The notes beneath the pieces were generated by a model. That model had not been told where the DNA came from. It saw only the letters and a list, made by a program, of their open reading frames with translations, and searched no databases. A stretch of DNA of 33,527 bases, from positions 1-33,527 of the IMG/VR virus record IMGVR_UViG_3300048550_000514; one strand, 5' to 3'. Shown one piece after another: positions 21,567 through 28,904 of the stretch. Numbering within the stretch: the first letter of the stretch is position 1; every line of letters starts with the position of its first letter. Both the position numbers and the translations under genes were made by a program. The stretch is from a virus.

Positions 21567-22026
21567 TCGCTATATAATTCTCTACTGTAGAATACTTATT
21601 AATAATATTATGAATATTGTCTATTATAAACTGAGAGGATTTATGATCTAGCAAAAGTCTTTTCCCCTCATGAAGCTGAATGTGTGAGGATGTCCTTCTG
21701 ATATCATTATCAAATCTACTAAAGTTTGCGAAAGTGATTATGTATTTTTTTCTAAGAATTCTAGCTTTTATTAAAACTGAATATAAAGTATACCATTGAT
21801 ATACACCATCATCCCCAATCTTTGCGGAAGATAAAGGTAAAGTAAATCCCAAAGTTTGGTCTCTAATATCTTTAGCTTTAACGTAGTATTGAATATTTGT
21901 CTCGTATCCATAACGCATTATGTTATGCTCAAGCTCAATCTTTTTACTCATGTGGTTATTATCATATGGGTTACATATGATAAACACCTTAGTGTCTTTA
22001 GGTAAGTATAGAGGATCTTCTATCAT
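21559..22026 (-). CDS. Hypothetical protein, possibly a degenerate GT25-like protein
   Basis: This 155-residue protein reads VFIICNPYDNNHMSKKIELE near the start, then QYYVKAKDIRDQTLGFTLP, YQWYTLYSVLIKARILRKK and YIITFANFSRFDND. The order loosely follows the GT25 genes around it (N-terminal strand, TPKDL-like segment, YSxxxxW-like helix, then a strand), but the EHD motif is replaced by FANFSR. It may be an inactive or altered paralogue, or unrelated. ATGA overlap with the radical SAM gene. Confidence 0.45.
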   Translation of the reverse strand: MIEDPLYLPKDTKVFIICNPYDNNHMSKKIELEHNIMRYGYETNIQYYVKAKDIRDQTLGFTLPLSSAKIGDDGVYQWYTLYSVLIKARILRKKYIITFANFSRFDNDIRRTSSHIQLHEGKRLLLDHKSSQFIIDNIHNIINKYSTVENYIANE

Positions 22027-22982
22027 CTGTAATCATCCAAGTTAAACTTTGTTCCATACATTTTATAGTTTTCACGTCCATGATTAGTATACACCAAAAC
22101 TTCAGGATCGTCAATCAAGAAGTCACAACTCTTGCAAAAGTCAGGATAGTCTCCTGTTTCATGTTGCTTTCTCAGCGTATTATATTCATCTCCATACCAA
22201 ATCTCTTCAAGCGTGTTGAGTGAACCGTGTCCTAACACTGCCTCATCATCTCTTCCTAGTACTTGACAGCAAGGATGAATAGCGCCAGTGCTACTACCAA
22301 GACCTCCAGCCCTAATAACAATATCAGGGGAAAAGGGTCTACCACAAGTTTTCTTTTCACCAATTCTATCATACTCAGGATCATACACACCACTCCAATT
22401 ATGCATCTTCCAAATCTCTGTCTGAACATTAGCAGACTTCACGATCTTCTTATACTCTTCAACTTCATGATCAATGTTATCATTATCAAGTATTAGGTGA
22501 TATGTTGCAACAACACATTTCGATTTAGAACTAACAACGTAACGTTTCATTTCGTGAAGGTTAGATATTACTCTGTAGAAATGCTCACTGTTCATCCACT
22601 CTTTATATTTATCATAGTTGTACCCTACAATACTAAACCTAAAGAAATCTAATCCTGCATCTACGCATTCTTTCATGAAGTTACCGTTCATACGATATCC
22701 ATTCGAGAAGATTACAGCCTGTGCTCCATACTTCTTAACCACCTCAATATACTTTGGCAGATCCATAGAGATTGTAGCCTCGCCAGATCCATCAAGATTT
22801 ACAACATTCAGTCCTGCTTCTGCACACTCAGCAACATATCTTTCGAACTCTGCCAATGGCATCTTCTTCATCCAGTTTTTACCACGTGCGCCTGTAGTGC
22901 CATCAGGATTAGTCTGTGGACACATTTGACAAGTGTAGTTACACCCACCTTGTATTTCGATAACGGCTCTGTCTATTTGCAT
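22023..22982 (-). CDS. Radical SAM enzyme with SPASM-type C-terminus
   Basis: This 319-residue protein has EIQGGCNYTCQMCPQ with C14-x3-C18-x2-C21, which binds the radical SAM [4Fe-4S] cluster. NLDGSGEATISMDLP (the GGE-like motif) and IFSNGYRMN follow. The C-terminus has KTCGRPFSPDIVI, IHPCCQVLG and FCKSCDFLI, a cysteine pattern of SPASM or twitch auxiliary cluster domains. Such enzymes dehydrogenate or epimerise sugars, or modify peptides. Its place among glycosyltransferases suggests a sugar substrate. Confidence 0.85.
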   Translation of the reverse strand: MQIDRAVIEIQGGCNYTCQMCPQTNPDGTTGARGKNWMKKMPLAEFERYVAECAEAGLNVVNLDGSGEATISMDLPKYIEVVKKYGAQAVIFSNGYRMNGNFMKECVDAGLDFFRFSIVGYNYDKYKEWMNSEHFYRVISNLHEMKRYVVSSKSKCVVATYHLILDNDNIDHEVEEYKKIVKSANVQTEIWKMHNWSGVYDPEYDRIGEKKTCGRPFSPDIVIRAGGLGSSTGAIHPCCQVLGRDDEAVLGHGSLNTLEEIWYGDEYNTLRKQHETGDYPDFCKSCDFLIDDPEVLVYTNHGRENYKMYGTKFNLDDYR

Positions 22983-22983
22983 A

Positions 22984-23805
22984 CTACCACCCGTTCACAA
23001 ATTTAAAAAATAATTTTTTATAGTTTTCTGCGTTCTCTGTTGCGGACTCTATCATATAATCAATCTTTTTAAGATCTCTATCTATATAGAACCCTTTATC
23101 TGTTAATACTGCAGCAGGAGTATGCCACTTAGAAATATTAGAAGTGCCTATCACTATATGAGGCTTAAAAAGGTTCTTACTAATATAATGCCACATCCCC
23201 TCATACGACAAACAACACTCACAAGTTCTTATATGATATAACGCTTCTCTTATAGGAGTTCTATAGTCAATCTCTGTCACATTATATCCAAAATCTTCTA
23301 ACCTGTCAATAAGCCTTTGCCACTCCCAATCTAAAAGTATATATTTATCATTAGCAATTTGCTGTTGCATATTATTAGTAGGTCTCCACAAAACTATTTT
23401 TCTATTCTGCGAATTAGTGGATAATGTAGGATCTAATGCCCAATATCGATATAGTTCAGAGTGCTTGCGTCTAGTGACGCCTTGATAAAACTGCTTATAT
23501 AATACTGTGTCAGTGCTATCATAAACGTATTCAACATCTACAATATCTTTCCACATATACCTGTCACGAATATATTCGACTCTAGCCGCAACTGCTTCAG
23601 GGTCTTCATAGTGATGTACATAGTCTTTTGGATGAAAAAAATGTAGTTGAAACTTTGTTGGTTTTTGATTAGCAAATGCTCTCATATAAGCAATGTTAAG
23701 ACCATACATACTGTCGCCAATACCTACAGTTGTTTTCCATCTGATAGTATCTTTACCGTGATTGTCTCGCCAGCTTTTTATCCAATGATGCCACAGGTCG
23801 CTCAT
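22984..23805 (-). CDS. Putative GT-B (GT9-like) protein
   Basis: From the ATG at 23805 this 273-residue protein starts MSDLWHHWIKSWRDNHGKDT. It has VGIGDSMYGLNIAYMRAFA, an N-terminal glycine loop like GDxxxxxP/G of heptosyltransferases, and KIVLWRPTNNMQQ at the domain junction. CECCLSYEGMWHYISKNLFK then resembles the GT9 'CxxxxxDSGxxHxA' acceptor/donor segment. The match is by pattern only. It overlaps the small gene upstream by 53 bp; a TTG at 23817 is possible. Confidence 0.5.
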   Translation of the reverse strand: MSDLWHHWIKSWRDNHGKDTIRWKTTVGIGDSMYGLNIAYMRAFANQKPTKFQLHFFHPKDYVHHYEDPEAVAARVEYIRDRYMWKDIVDVEYVYDSTDTVLYKQFYQGVTRRKHSELYRYWALDPTLSTNSQNRKIVLWRPTNNMQQQIANDKYILLDWEWQRLIDRLEDFGYNVTEIDYRTPIREALYHIRTCECCLSYEGMWHYISKNLFKPHIVIGTSNISKWHTPAAVLTDKGFYIDRDLKKIDYMIESATENAENYKKLFFKFVNGW

Positions 23806-24001
23806 AATATTCAACAATCTCTTTCGCTAATCGCATGGCTTCGTTAAAGTTTTTTCTAAATCTATTAGACTTATGTCCGTTTTTAATAAAGTCCTTTAAG
23901 TTATGTATATTGCCCTCATAGCTAGGTAAATCGTAACTTCTTCTAAACGATACCATAGATTCCCATTGGTATCTAAGATTCAAAATCATTTCAATTGTCA
24001 T
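23753..24001 (-). CDS. Small hypothetical protein (82 aa)
   Basis: MTIEMILNLRYQWESMVSFR begins a basic helical protein with SYEGNIHNLKDFIKNGHKSN in the middle. Its ATG overlaps the methyltransferase stop by 11 bp, and its last 53 bp overlap the GT-B-like gene in another frame. Family unknown. Confidence 0.5.
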   Translation of the reverse strand: MTIEMILNLRYQWESMVSFRRSYDLPSYEGNIHNLKDFIKNGHKSNRFRKNFNEAMRLAKEIVEYYERPVASLDKKLARQSR

Positions 24002-24596
24002 AAGTGCCTTCCATTTTAAATAGCCCCATAATTCCGGGGGATTTCAGTGTGCGTTTAGTAACTCTACTATATTTAACATTAGTATAAAACCAATACTTAG
24101 GATCATACTTAACATCCCATAATTTAAACTTTCTCTTTGTTGGATCACGAACTCCAAGATGCTCTATGTTATCAGCAAGAATGTATCTTGGCTTTATTTT
24201 CATACAAGATCCTAGATCTTTTTCAGGTGCAGGTGCTGTATGATCTCCATCCACAAATATTAAATCGATATCAGTATGTCTGTGTTCATTATTCCAGATA
24301 GGCTCTTGATAAAATGTATGTTGAGGATAATATTTCTTAATTTGTCTATAATTATGTTTAGATACTTCACTAGGATCATAACTCTCTAAAGTCTCTAGGT
24401 TCTTAAACACATTCATCATCAATAAAGATGAGTGCCCTGCAAACATACCAATCTCAATAACTTTTTTAGGATTTACAATGTCTTGTATCTCTAACCAAGG
24501 ATTGACCATATCAGGATTGTTTAGATCTGTGCCACCCCAACTATCCTTAGGCCATTGTAAGTAATGATCGTCAATGTTTAAAATATTCGATGCCAT
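23991..24596 (-). CDS. Class I SAM methyltransferase (Methyltransf_24-like)
   Basis: This 201-residue protein has KKVIEIGMFAGHSSLLMM (motif I, near 44-61), LESYDPSEVSK (strand 2 acid) and DIDLIFVDGDHTAPAPEKDL (motif IV with the DGDH signature). This is typical of cephalosporin hydroxylase/rhamnosyl-O-methyltransferase-like enzymes in glycan clusters. The ATG lies 26 bp inside the oxygenase gene. Confidence 0.8.
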   Translation of the reverse strand: MASNILNIDDHYLQWPKDSWGGTDLNNPDMVNPWLEIQDIVNPKKVIEIGMFAGHSSLLMMNVFKNLETLESYDPSEVSKHNYRQIKKYYPQHTFYQEPIWNNEHRHTDIDLIFVDGDHTAPAPEKDLGSCMKIKPRYILADNIEHLGVRDPTKRKFKLWDVKYDPKYWFYTNVKYSRVTKRTLKSPGIMGLFKMEGTYDN

Positions 24597-25164
24597 AATA
24601 ATTTATTCTTTCTCTATCCACAGTAAAGTCTAGATTACTTGCTATCACGGTTTTTCTTTGATTACTTTTAATACTTGGAGATCTATGAACTAAAAATGTT
24701 GGGAAAAATATAATGTCGCCTTCTTTAACATTGAATTGACCGTAGTTTAAGAACTCAGTTGCCTCTGTCATTTCAGGCAATTCAACATAATAAACCATCG
24801 CCCAATGCCCTGAATGTTGATGCCAACCAAAATCAGATCCTTGAAAGTATTGCTGAAACCAATATGTGTCAGTGCCTTCTCTTTTAAGCCCATAATTATC
24901 ACACAAAGTATCTTCAACATAAGACAAAAGTATATTGTCCATCAACTTACCATAATCTCTATGCACTTTCGGAATATTAAAATCGTAATAATATCCCTTC
25001 TCATTGACTTGAATATTGTTTTTAGTTATCATACTATTAATAGATTCAAGTAATAATGGTTTCCAATAGGAATGATCTTCTACAGAAACAACGTGTATAT
25101 GGCTTGGTAAATTATCCTTGGAGTTGTTGGTTGTCAAGTTCGTCATGATCATACTCATCGTCAA
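24571..25164 (-). CDS. 2OG-Fe(II) oxygenase-like protein
   Basis: This protein of up to 197 residues has GWHQHSGHWAMVYYVELP with H115-x-H117 as the first metal ligands, and VKEGDIIFFPTFLVHRSPS with H160 as the distal ligand. RKTVIASNLDF with R170 would bind 2-oxoglutarate. This is the double-stranded beta-helix pattern of phage 2OG oxygenases (HxH...H variant). Four in-frame ATGs (25164, 25158, 25152, 25146) lie within the end of the upstream gene and none has a clear ribosome site. It would hydroxylate a sugar, protein or nucleotide. Confidence 0.8.
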   Translation of the reverse strand: MTMSMIMTNLTTNNSKDNLPSHIHVVSVEDHSYWKPLLLESINSMITKNNIQVNEKGYYYDFNIPKVHRDYGKLMDNILLSYVEDTLCDNYGLKREGTDTYWFQQYFQGSDFGWHQHSGHWAMVYYVELPEMTEATEFLNYGQFNVKEGDIIFFPTFLVHRSPSIKSNQRKTVIASNLDFTVDRERINYYGIEYFKH

Positions 25165-25297
25165 ACATTACTTCATTTAGCATCTGTTTATTTTCATTAC
25201 CTGAAACCTCACGTATTCGTAAGTCTTTTGTTTGAGACTTGATTTTATTATTACCACGTTTCTTGTTGCGTGGATCGTACCTAGAATATTTTGCCAT
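25112..25297 (-). CDS. Small charged protein (61 aa)
   Basis: MAKYSRYDPRNKKRGNNKIK begins a basic N-terminal half; the C-terminal half is acidic (NEVMFDDEYDHDELDN). GAGG precedes the ATG. From memory, similar small proteins beginning KYSRYDPRNKK lie next to phoH in other marine phages. The function is unknown; the split charge suggests a disordered nucleic-acid- or protein-binding peptide. Confidence 0.6.
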   Translation of the reverse strand: MAKYSRYDPRNKKRGNNKIKSQTKDLRIREVSGNENKQMLNEVMFDDEYDHDELDNQQLQG

Positions 25298-25308
25298 TTT
25301 AACCTCTC

Positions 25309-26004
25309 TTAGTATCCTAGCATTTCTTTTGTCATTATATAATCTCTCACAAAATCAGAACGCACAATATCTTCCCATCCAAAGTTTACTATAGTAAAGT
25401 TGCGTAACTGTTCTACAATTTGTAGAAACTTCATAATACCATTCTTTTCATCATCAAACTTAAAATCACTCTGCTTATAATCACCGCAGAAAATAATCTT
25501 ACTGTGTTTACCCACACGTGTGATCACAGAATCTAACTCGTGAAAATTTAAATTCTGCATCTCATCGACAACTATTATACTATTGTCATATGTCGTGCCT
25601 CTAATAAATGAAGTTGAGTCAAAAGAGATTTGACCAGAAGTTATCATTTTATTATACGATGCCTTATCTCCAAATAGCTCATGGCATATATTTCTATATG
25701 GAGAGGTGAAAGCATCTTCTTTCTCTTCTTTAGTACCGGGCAAGAAGCCCATATCTCTTGTTGGAACCATAGATCTTACGATAACTAATCTATCATATTC
25801 CTGTGCTTCTAAAACATCTTCTAATGCAAGATACAATGCCATAAAGGTTTTGCCTGTACCTGCAGATCCTGTAAGGACTAAGTTGTCACCGTCATCCCAT
25901 GCCGAATAAGCAGCTTCTTGAGTTGCTGTCAACGGATCATGTTGTAATAGATCAGCCAATCTAACAGTCATAGAGTTGTTCAAACTCTTCACACGTTTTG
26001 TCAT
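25309..26004 (-). CDS. phoH: PhoH-family ATPase
   Basis: This 231-residue protein is a compact PhoH. It has Q29 in an LTATQEAAY Q-motif-like start, Walker A GSAGTGKT at 46-53, VRSMVPTRDMGFLPGT, Walker B IIVVDEMQNL and FCGDYKQSD (sensor). PhoH-type ATPases are the N-terminal helicase-like core of SF1 enzymes and have been linked to RNA metabolism and phosphate stress. PhoH is a common marker of marine phages. It is one base from the stop of the FmdB-like gene. Confidence 0.95.
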   Translation of the reverse strand: MTKRVKSLNNSMTVRLADLLQHDPLTATQEAAYSAWDDGDNLVLTGSAGTGKTFMALYLALEDVLEAQEYDRLVIVRSMVPTRDMGFLPGTKEEKEDAFTSPYRNICHELFGDKASYNKMITSGQISFDSTSFIRGTTYDNSIIVVDEMQNLNFHELDSVITRVGKHSKIIFCGDYKQSDFKFDDEKNGIMKFLQIVEQLRNFTIVNFGWEDIVRSDFVRDYIMTKEMLGY

Positions 26005-26005
26005 A

Positions 26006-26239
26006 TTATACGTCTATCTTACTATCTTTACCAGAACCAGATTTAACTTTTCGAAGAACATCTTTCCAACCATCACCTGCCTTGTTGTGAGTAGAACCAT
26101 GCTGAGAAATAAACTTAGGAGTAATCAGCTTTTGTTTCCACTCACCATTAGACAAAAACTCCTCACGCTCTGCTAGAGATAAAATCATTTCTTTTTCTTC
26201 ACTTGTAGACACGTTTACCATTGTGTATGTAGGCATCAT
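26006..26239 (-). CDS. FmdB-like small protein lacking zinc cysteines
   Basis: The protein opens MMPTYTMVNVSTSEEKEMIL and ends ISQHGSTHNKAGDGWKDVLR with a basic tail (KVKSGSGKDSKIDV). The MPTYxxxN start, 'LTPKF'-like loop and GDGWKDVLRK helix match phage members of the FmdB/zinc-ribbon regulatory family. All the cysteines are absent, so no zinc knuckle is expected. The conserved start is the second Met (26236). It sits directly upstream of phoH in one operon. Confidence 0.6.
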   Translation of the reverse strand: MMPTYTMVNVSTSEEKEMILSLAEREEFLSNGEWKQKLITPKFISQHGSTHNKAGDGWKDVLRKVKSGSGKDSKIDV

Positions 26240-26283
26240 TATAACCTTTTTTAATCAGATTGGCAACCCCAATCTTTACCTTT

Positions 26284-26433
26284 TTATGCAGCTTCCAACT
26301 TAGACACTAGAAAATCTCTTTTTTTATTTAACTTCGAAACTAGGTCCATCTTACCCTTTTCCTTTACTTTACTTATGTATAGGTTTAATTCTTCTAAATC
26401 TTTTCTCAGTCTATCAAGTTGGATTCTACTCAT
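26284..26433 (-). CDS. Small coiled-coil protein (49 aa)
   Basis: From the ATG at 26433, with AGGAGAAGG upstream, the protein is MSRIQLDRLRKDLEELNLYI followed by a Lys-rich helix ending VSKLEAA. The heptad-like Leu/Ile spacing suggests a coiled coil. No family known. Confidence 0.6.
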   Translation of the reverse strand: MSRIQLDRLRKDLEELNLYISKVKEKGKMDLVSKLNKKRDFLVSKLEAA

Positions 26434-26453
26434 ACCTTCTCCTGTATTACATA

Positions 26454-26888
26454 TTACTTAACTATTAAATCTGGAAATGCCTCCTGTACCAGTTTCTTTG
26501 TAATGCCCTTGATAGGCATTTTCTTATTGATCATACCAACAAGAAGTTCAGCATCTTTTGGATGTACTGTTTCTAACATATCCAAAAAGATCTTTTCTCT
26601 CTTGACTGCTGCCATTTTAGATCCTGGTCCATTAGGAATGAAGTAAGCAAACTTTTTATTGTGTTGCATTAGATTAGATGGAATGGATCTCTCATCAGCA
26701 GGTTCGTATGGGGGCTTACCATTAGGCAAGTTCCATGTAACCAAATCATCAAAAGTACCACGCAATATATCTTTCATTGCCCAGTTGTTTTGATTTGATT
26801 TTAAGATGTTTATTTTGTCTGTGCGACTTTTAGCTTTAGAAACTTGTTCTAAAATCTCATGTACATTATATGTAGTCTTGTTTACCAT
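26454..26888 (-). CDS. DUF6433-like phage protein
   Basis: This 144-residue protein has VHEILEQVSKAKSRTDKINI, DILRGTFDDLVTWNLPNG and PYEPADERSIPSNLMQH. KREKIFLDMLETVHPKDAEL and GITKKLVQEAFPDLI follow. I recognise this order as the family I remember as DUF6433, common in T4-like marine phages, with no known activity. It lies one base from the RNase H gene, so a part in replication is possible but unproven. Confidence 0.75.
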   Translation of the reverse strand: MVNKTTYNVHEILEQVSKAKSRTDKINILKSNQNNWAMKDILRGTFDDLVTWNLPNGKPPYEPADERSIPSNLMQHNKKFAYFIPNGPGSKMAAVKREKIFLDMLETVHPKDAELLVGMINKKMPIKGITKKLVQEAFPDLIVK

Positions 26889-26889
26889 A

Positions 26890-27732
26890 CTAAATGAAGT
26901 CCTCTATATCCTCTAGTAACATTCGGCAACGCTTCTCTACAAAGTAGGGAAATACTTTACCTCTGTTGTTCCACTTGTCTTGCTCTTCAAAGCTATTTAG
27001 TATTTTAGATTTTACTGAATTAGGGGTTTCTTCCAAATCAATAAGTTTTTTATTACGACAGTAATTATTATACACCTCGTCACCCATAGCTTTGATGTCT
27101 TCTGTAAGTTTATCTATAATAGCTTGTCTCATGGGTGTTTGTCTAATACCTTCTACAAAACAATCATCCGCACTTAAGACATTAGGAACCCCATCTGAGA
27201 CATCCCCTCTCAATATAAGTTCTAATAGCTGTTTTCTAGGATTACGTTCTACTACAAATGATTTCTTCAAAGGAGAGTATTGTTGAACATTTGCATACTT
27301 TTGTAGTTGTGCAAAGTCTTTATCTGATGATACAATCATAATAGGTTCGTTCTTGCCAAACTCTTGTGTTTCTTCTACTAGAGTTGCAATGACATCATCT
27401 GCCTCACATTCATCTATCAATACAGTTTTATATGGAAAGTGTTCACTAATCTCCTGATAAACTTGAGAGGTAATTCTAAAGAGTTCATTCCAATCAACCT
27501 TATCTTTTTTACGACTGTCTCCACGTTTAAATTTATAATTAGGAAAGAAGTCTTTACGCCAATTCTTTCTACCATCACCACATATTACTATCTCGCCATA
27601 ATTTTCTTTAAACTTAGTTCGATACATACGGATAGCATTTAGGATGAGATGACGAAACATATCTTCATTCATCTCATCTTTTTGTTGAATAACACTACCA
27701 ATAGCTATTGCATTATAATCTATTAAAATCAC
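26890..27732 (-). CDS. rnh: T4-type RNase H (FEN1-family 5'-3' exonuclease)
   Basis: This 280-residue protein matches T4 RNase H (about 305 residues). MILIDYNAIAIGSV has D5, IVICGDGRKNWRKDFFPNYK is the helical arch region, LIDECEADDVIATLVEE holds the central acidic cluster and VSSDKDFAQLQKY the second metal pair. SDGVPN follows as the H3TH entry. It removes RNA primers and flap ends in lagging-strand synthesis. The start is a GTG at 27732 with AGGAG 8 bp upstream. It is first behind the strong promoter at 27789-27816. Confidence 0.9.
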   Translation of the reverse strand: MILIDYNAIAIGSVIQQKDEMNEDMFRHLILNAIRMYRTKFKENYGEIVICGDGRKNWRKDFFPNYKFKRGDSRKKDKVDWNELFRITSQVYQEISEHFPYKTVLIDECEADDVIATLVEETQEFGKNEPIMIVSSDKDFAQLQKYANVQQYSPLKKSFVVERNPRKQLLELILRGDVSDGVPNVLSADDCFVEGIRQTPMRQAIIDKLTEDIKAMGDEVYNNYCRNKKLIDLEETPNSVKSKILNSFEEQDKWNNRGKVFPYFVEKRCRMLLEDIEDFI

Positions 27733-27788
27733 TTAGTTCACTCCTAATATAATGATGGTATATTACCCATCTCAAAAACCTCTTCTTT

Positions 27789-27816
27789 ATTATATAGATT
27801 TTTTATGATTCGTCAA
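27789..27816 (-). promoter_or_regulatory. Strong sigma70-like promoter for the rnh operon
   Basis: TTGACG (27811-27816), a 16-bp spacer and a perfect TATAAT (27789-27794). The TGA in the -35 is the stop codon of the SNase-like gene (27813-27815). The leader before rnh holds a small hairpin, GATGG-8 bases-CCATC. This promoter could serve rnh, the DUF6433-like gene, phoH and perhaps the glycan cluster. Confidence 0.75.
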
Positions 27817-28289
27817 CTCTTTTTTTTCGCCATCTTTTCGACTGCAGCGTCATAGTCTTTTTGAGTTACAATACCTTCTGCCAATAGTCTTTCTCTATTT
27901 TTCATGTGTGCAGCCTGTGTATCCTCTTTAGACCCACCAAAGTAAGGAACACAGTGTCCTTCTTCGATCATGATGTCAGTAACCTTACGTCCATCAGGCA
28001 CACGAAAGTCTCCAAGGATACGTCCAAACTTACCCTTCATGTCTTCACCATGCTTATCTTCTGTAGTGATTAACTTGCCACCATCTTTCATGAGTTCTTT
28101 CAGTCTAGCCTTTGCAGCCTCACCAAATAGATCTTCTACTCTATCAGATGTGCGTGACTCAGGCGTGTCGATGCCCATGATCCGTACTCGTTCATCTTTA
28201 AGACAAACACCAAAGCCTAAATCAATGTCAACATCAATCGTGTCTCCATCTAGAACCTTTATTACTACTACGTCATATTCGTTTTGCAT
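27813..28289 (-). CDS. Staphylococcal nuclease-like (SNase) protein
   Basis: This 158-residue protein shows the thermonuclease pattern. VLDGDTIDVDIDLG gives the metal-binding aspartates, RVRIMGIDTPESR has R36, D41 and E44 equivalent to Staphylococcus R35, D40 and E43, and KGKFGRILGD has R90 equivalent to R87. All catalytic residues are kept, so it is probably an active Ca2+-dependent nuclease. There is no signal peptide, so it would act inside the cell, perhaps on host DNA or RNA. Confidence 0.85.
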   Translation of the reverse strand: MQNEYDVVVIKVLDGDTIDVDIDLGFGVCLKDERVRIMGIDTPESRTSDRVEDLFGEAAKARLKELMKDGGKLITTEDKHGEDMKGKFGRILGDFRVPDGRKVTDIMIEEGHCVPYFGGSKEDTQAAHMKNRERLLAEGIVTQKDYDAAVEKMAKKKS

Positions 28290-28700
28290 TTATTCTTTCC
28301 CTAATATGTGTTTACGATGTATCTTTCCTCCAATAAATGCATTATAATACTCATCAGGCTTCAGGAGAACGTCTCTCTCTAGCTGATATTTCATTTCATA
28401 GTAAGAGCATAGCCCCTTTGTCTTGCAAAGCTTTAATATCTCTCTGTTGAAGTTATCCGCACCTTTAGTTTCTACTAACATTTTTACTTCGGTACTGCTA
28501 CCGTAGTATTTACGCCAATCGCTCTCAGTGCGGCTCCTAACGGCTCTCTTGCGTGTTTTAGTGACAGGTAGCTTCTTTGGCTTCCAAAAGAACTTCTTGC
28601 CAATATACTTGATTCCAGTATCTAGTTCAGTGATTTCATATACAAATCCCTGATACTCTTCAGGTGTTTCTTCAAACACTTCACCGTTGTAATACCACAT
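28290..28700 (-). CDS. GIY-YIG-like nuclease
   Basis: The ATG at 28700 gives 136 residues starting MWYYNGEVFEETPEEYQGFV; a TTG at 28724 would lie in the hairpin. GFVYEITELDTG followed by IKYIGKKFFW resembles the GIY...YIG strands (Y32-I33-G34). SDWRKYYGSS gives the helix Arg, and YYEMKYQLERD holds a candidate catalytic Glu. It has no DNA-binding zinc finger or linker of classic homing enzymes. The 5' region has a late promoter inside a hairpin. It is coupled end to end with the SNase gene. Confidence 0.65.
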   Translation of the reverse strand: MWYYNGEVFEETPEEYQGFVYEITELDTGIKYIGKKFFWKPKKLPVTKTRKRAVRSRTESDWRKYYGSSTEVKMLVETKGADNFNREILKLCKTKGLCSYYEMKYQLERDVLLKPDEYYNAFIGGKIHRKHILGKE

Positions 28701-28704
28701 AAAA

Positions 28705-28735
28705 AAATAGCCCTGCTGTTGCAAGGCTATTTATA
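28705..28735 (-). promoter_or_regulatory. Late promoter box overlapping an RBS-sequestering/terminator hairpin
   Basis: TATAAATA (28728-28735) runs into an 8-bp stem: AAATAGCC (28725-28732) pairs with GGCTATTT (28705-28712), with an extra inner TGC/GCA pairing. A T-run follows and then the ATG at 28700. AGGG, the only ribosome-site candidate, is in or next to the 3' arm. A transcript starting about 6 bases after the late box would lack the 5' arm. Confidence 0.6.
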
Positions 28736-28870
28736 CTAATCTACTACCACTTCGAATTCTATAGGAGAACCGCACATTGGACAATACTGTGGCAACTCTT
28801 CGCTATCTATAACCAACACTTGCGTTTCAGTCTCACAAGCTACACACTCTGCCCAATATTCTTCTTCCAT
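28736..28870 (-). CDS. Small zinc-ribbon protein (44 aa)
   Basis: From the ATG at 28870, with AGGAG upstream, the protein is MEEEYWAECVACETETQVLV, then EELPQYCPMCGSPIEFEVVV. Two CxxC pairs (C9/C12 and C30/C33) form a rubredoxin-like zinc knuckle. The role is unknown. Its stop lies next to the late box and hairpin of the next gene. Confidence 0.75.
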   Translation of the reverse strand: MEEEYWAECVACETETQVLVIDSEELPQYCPMCGSPIEFEVVVD

Positions 28871-28904
28871 GTTTTCTCCTATTATACACTTGCTACTATA
28901 TAGC

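Noticed and set aside
28701-28724. Longer GIY-YIG protein starting at a TTG (28724)
   Set aside because: That start lies in the hairpin loop and would translate the T-run; the ATG at 28700 fits better.
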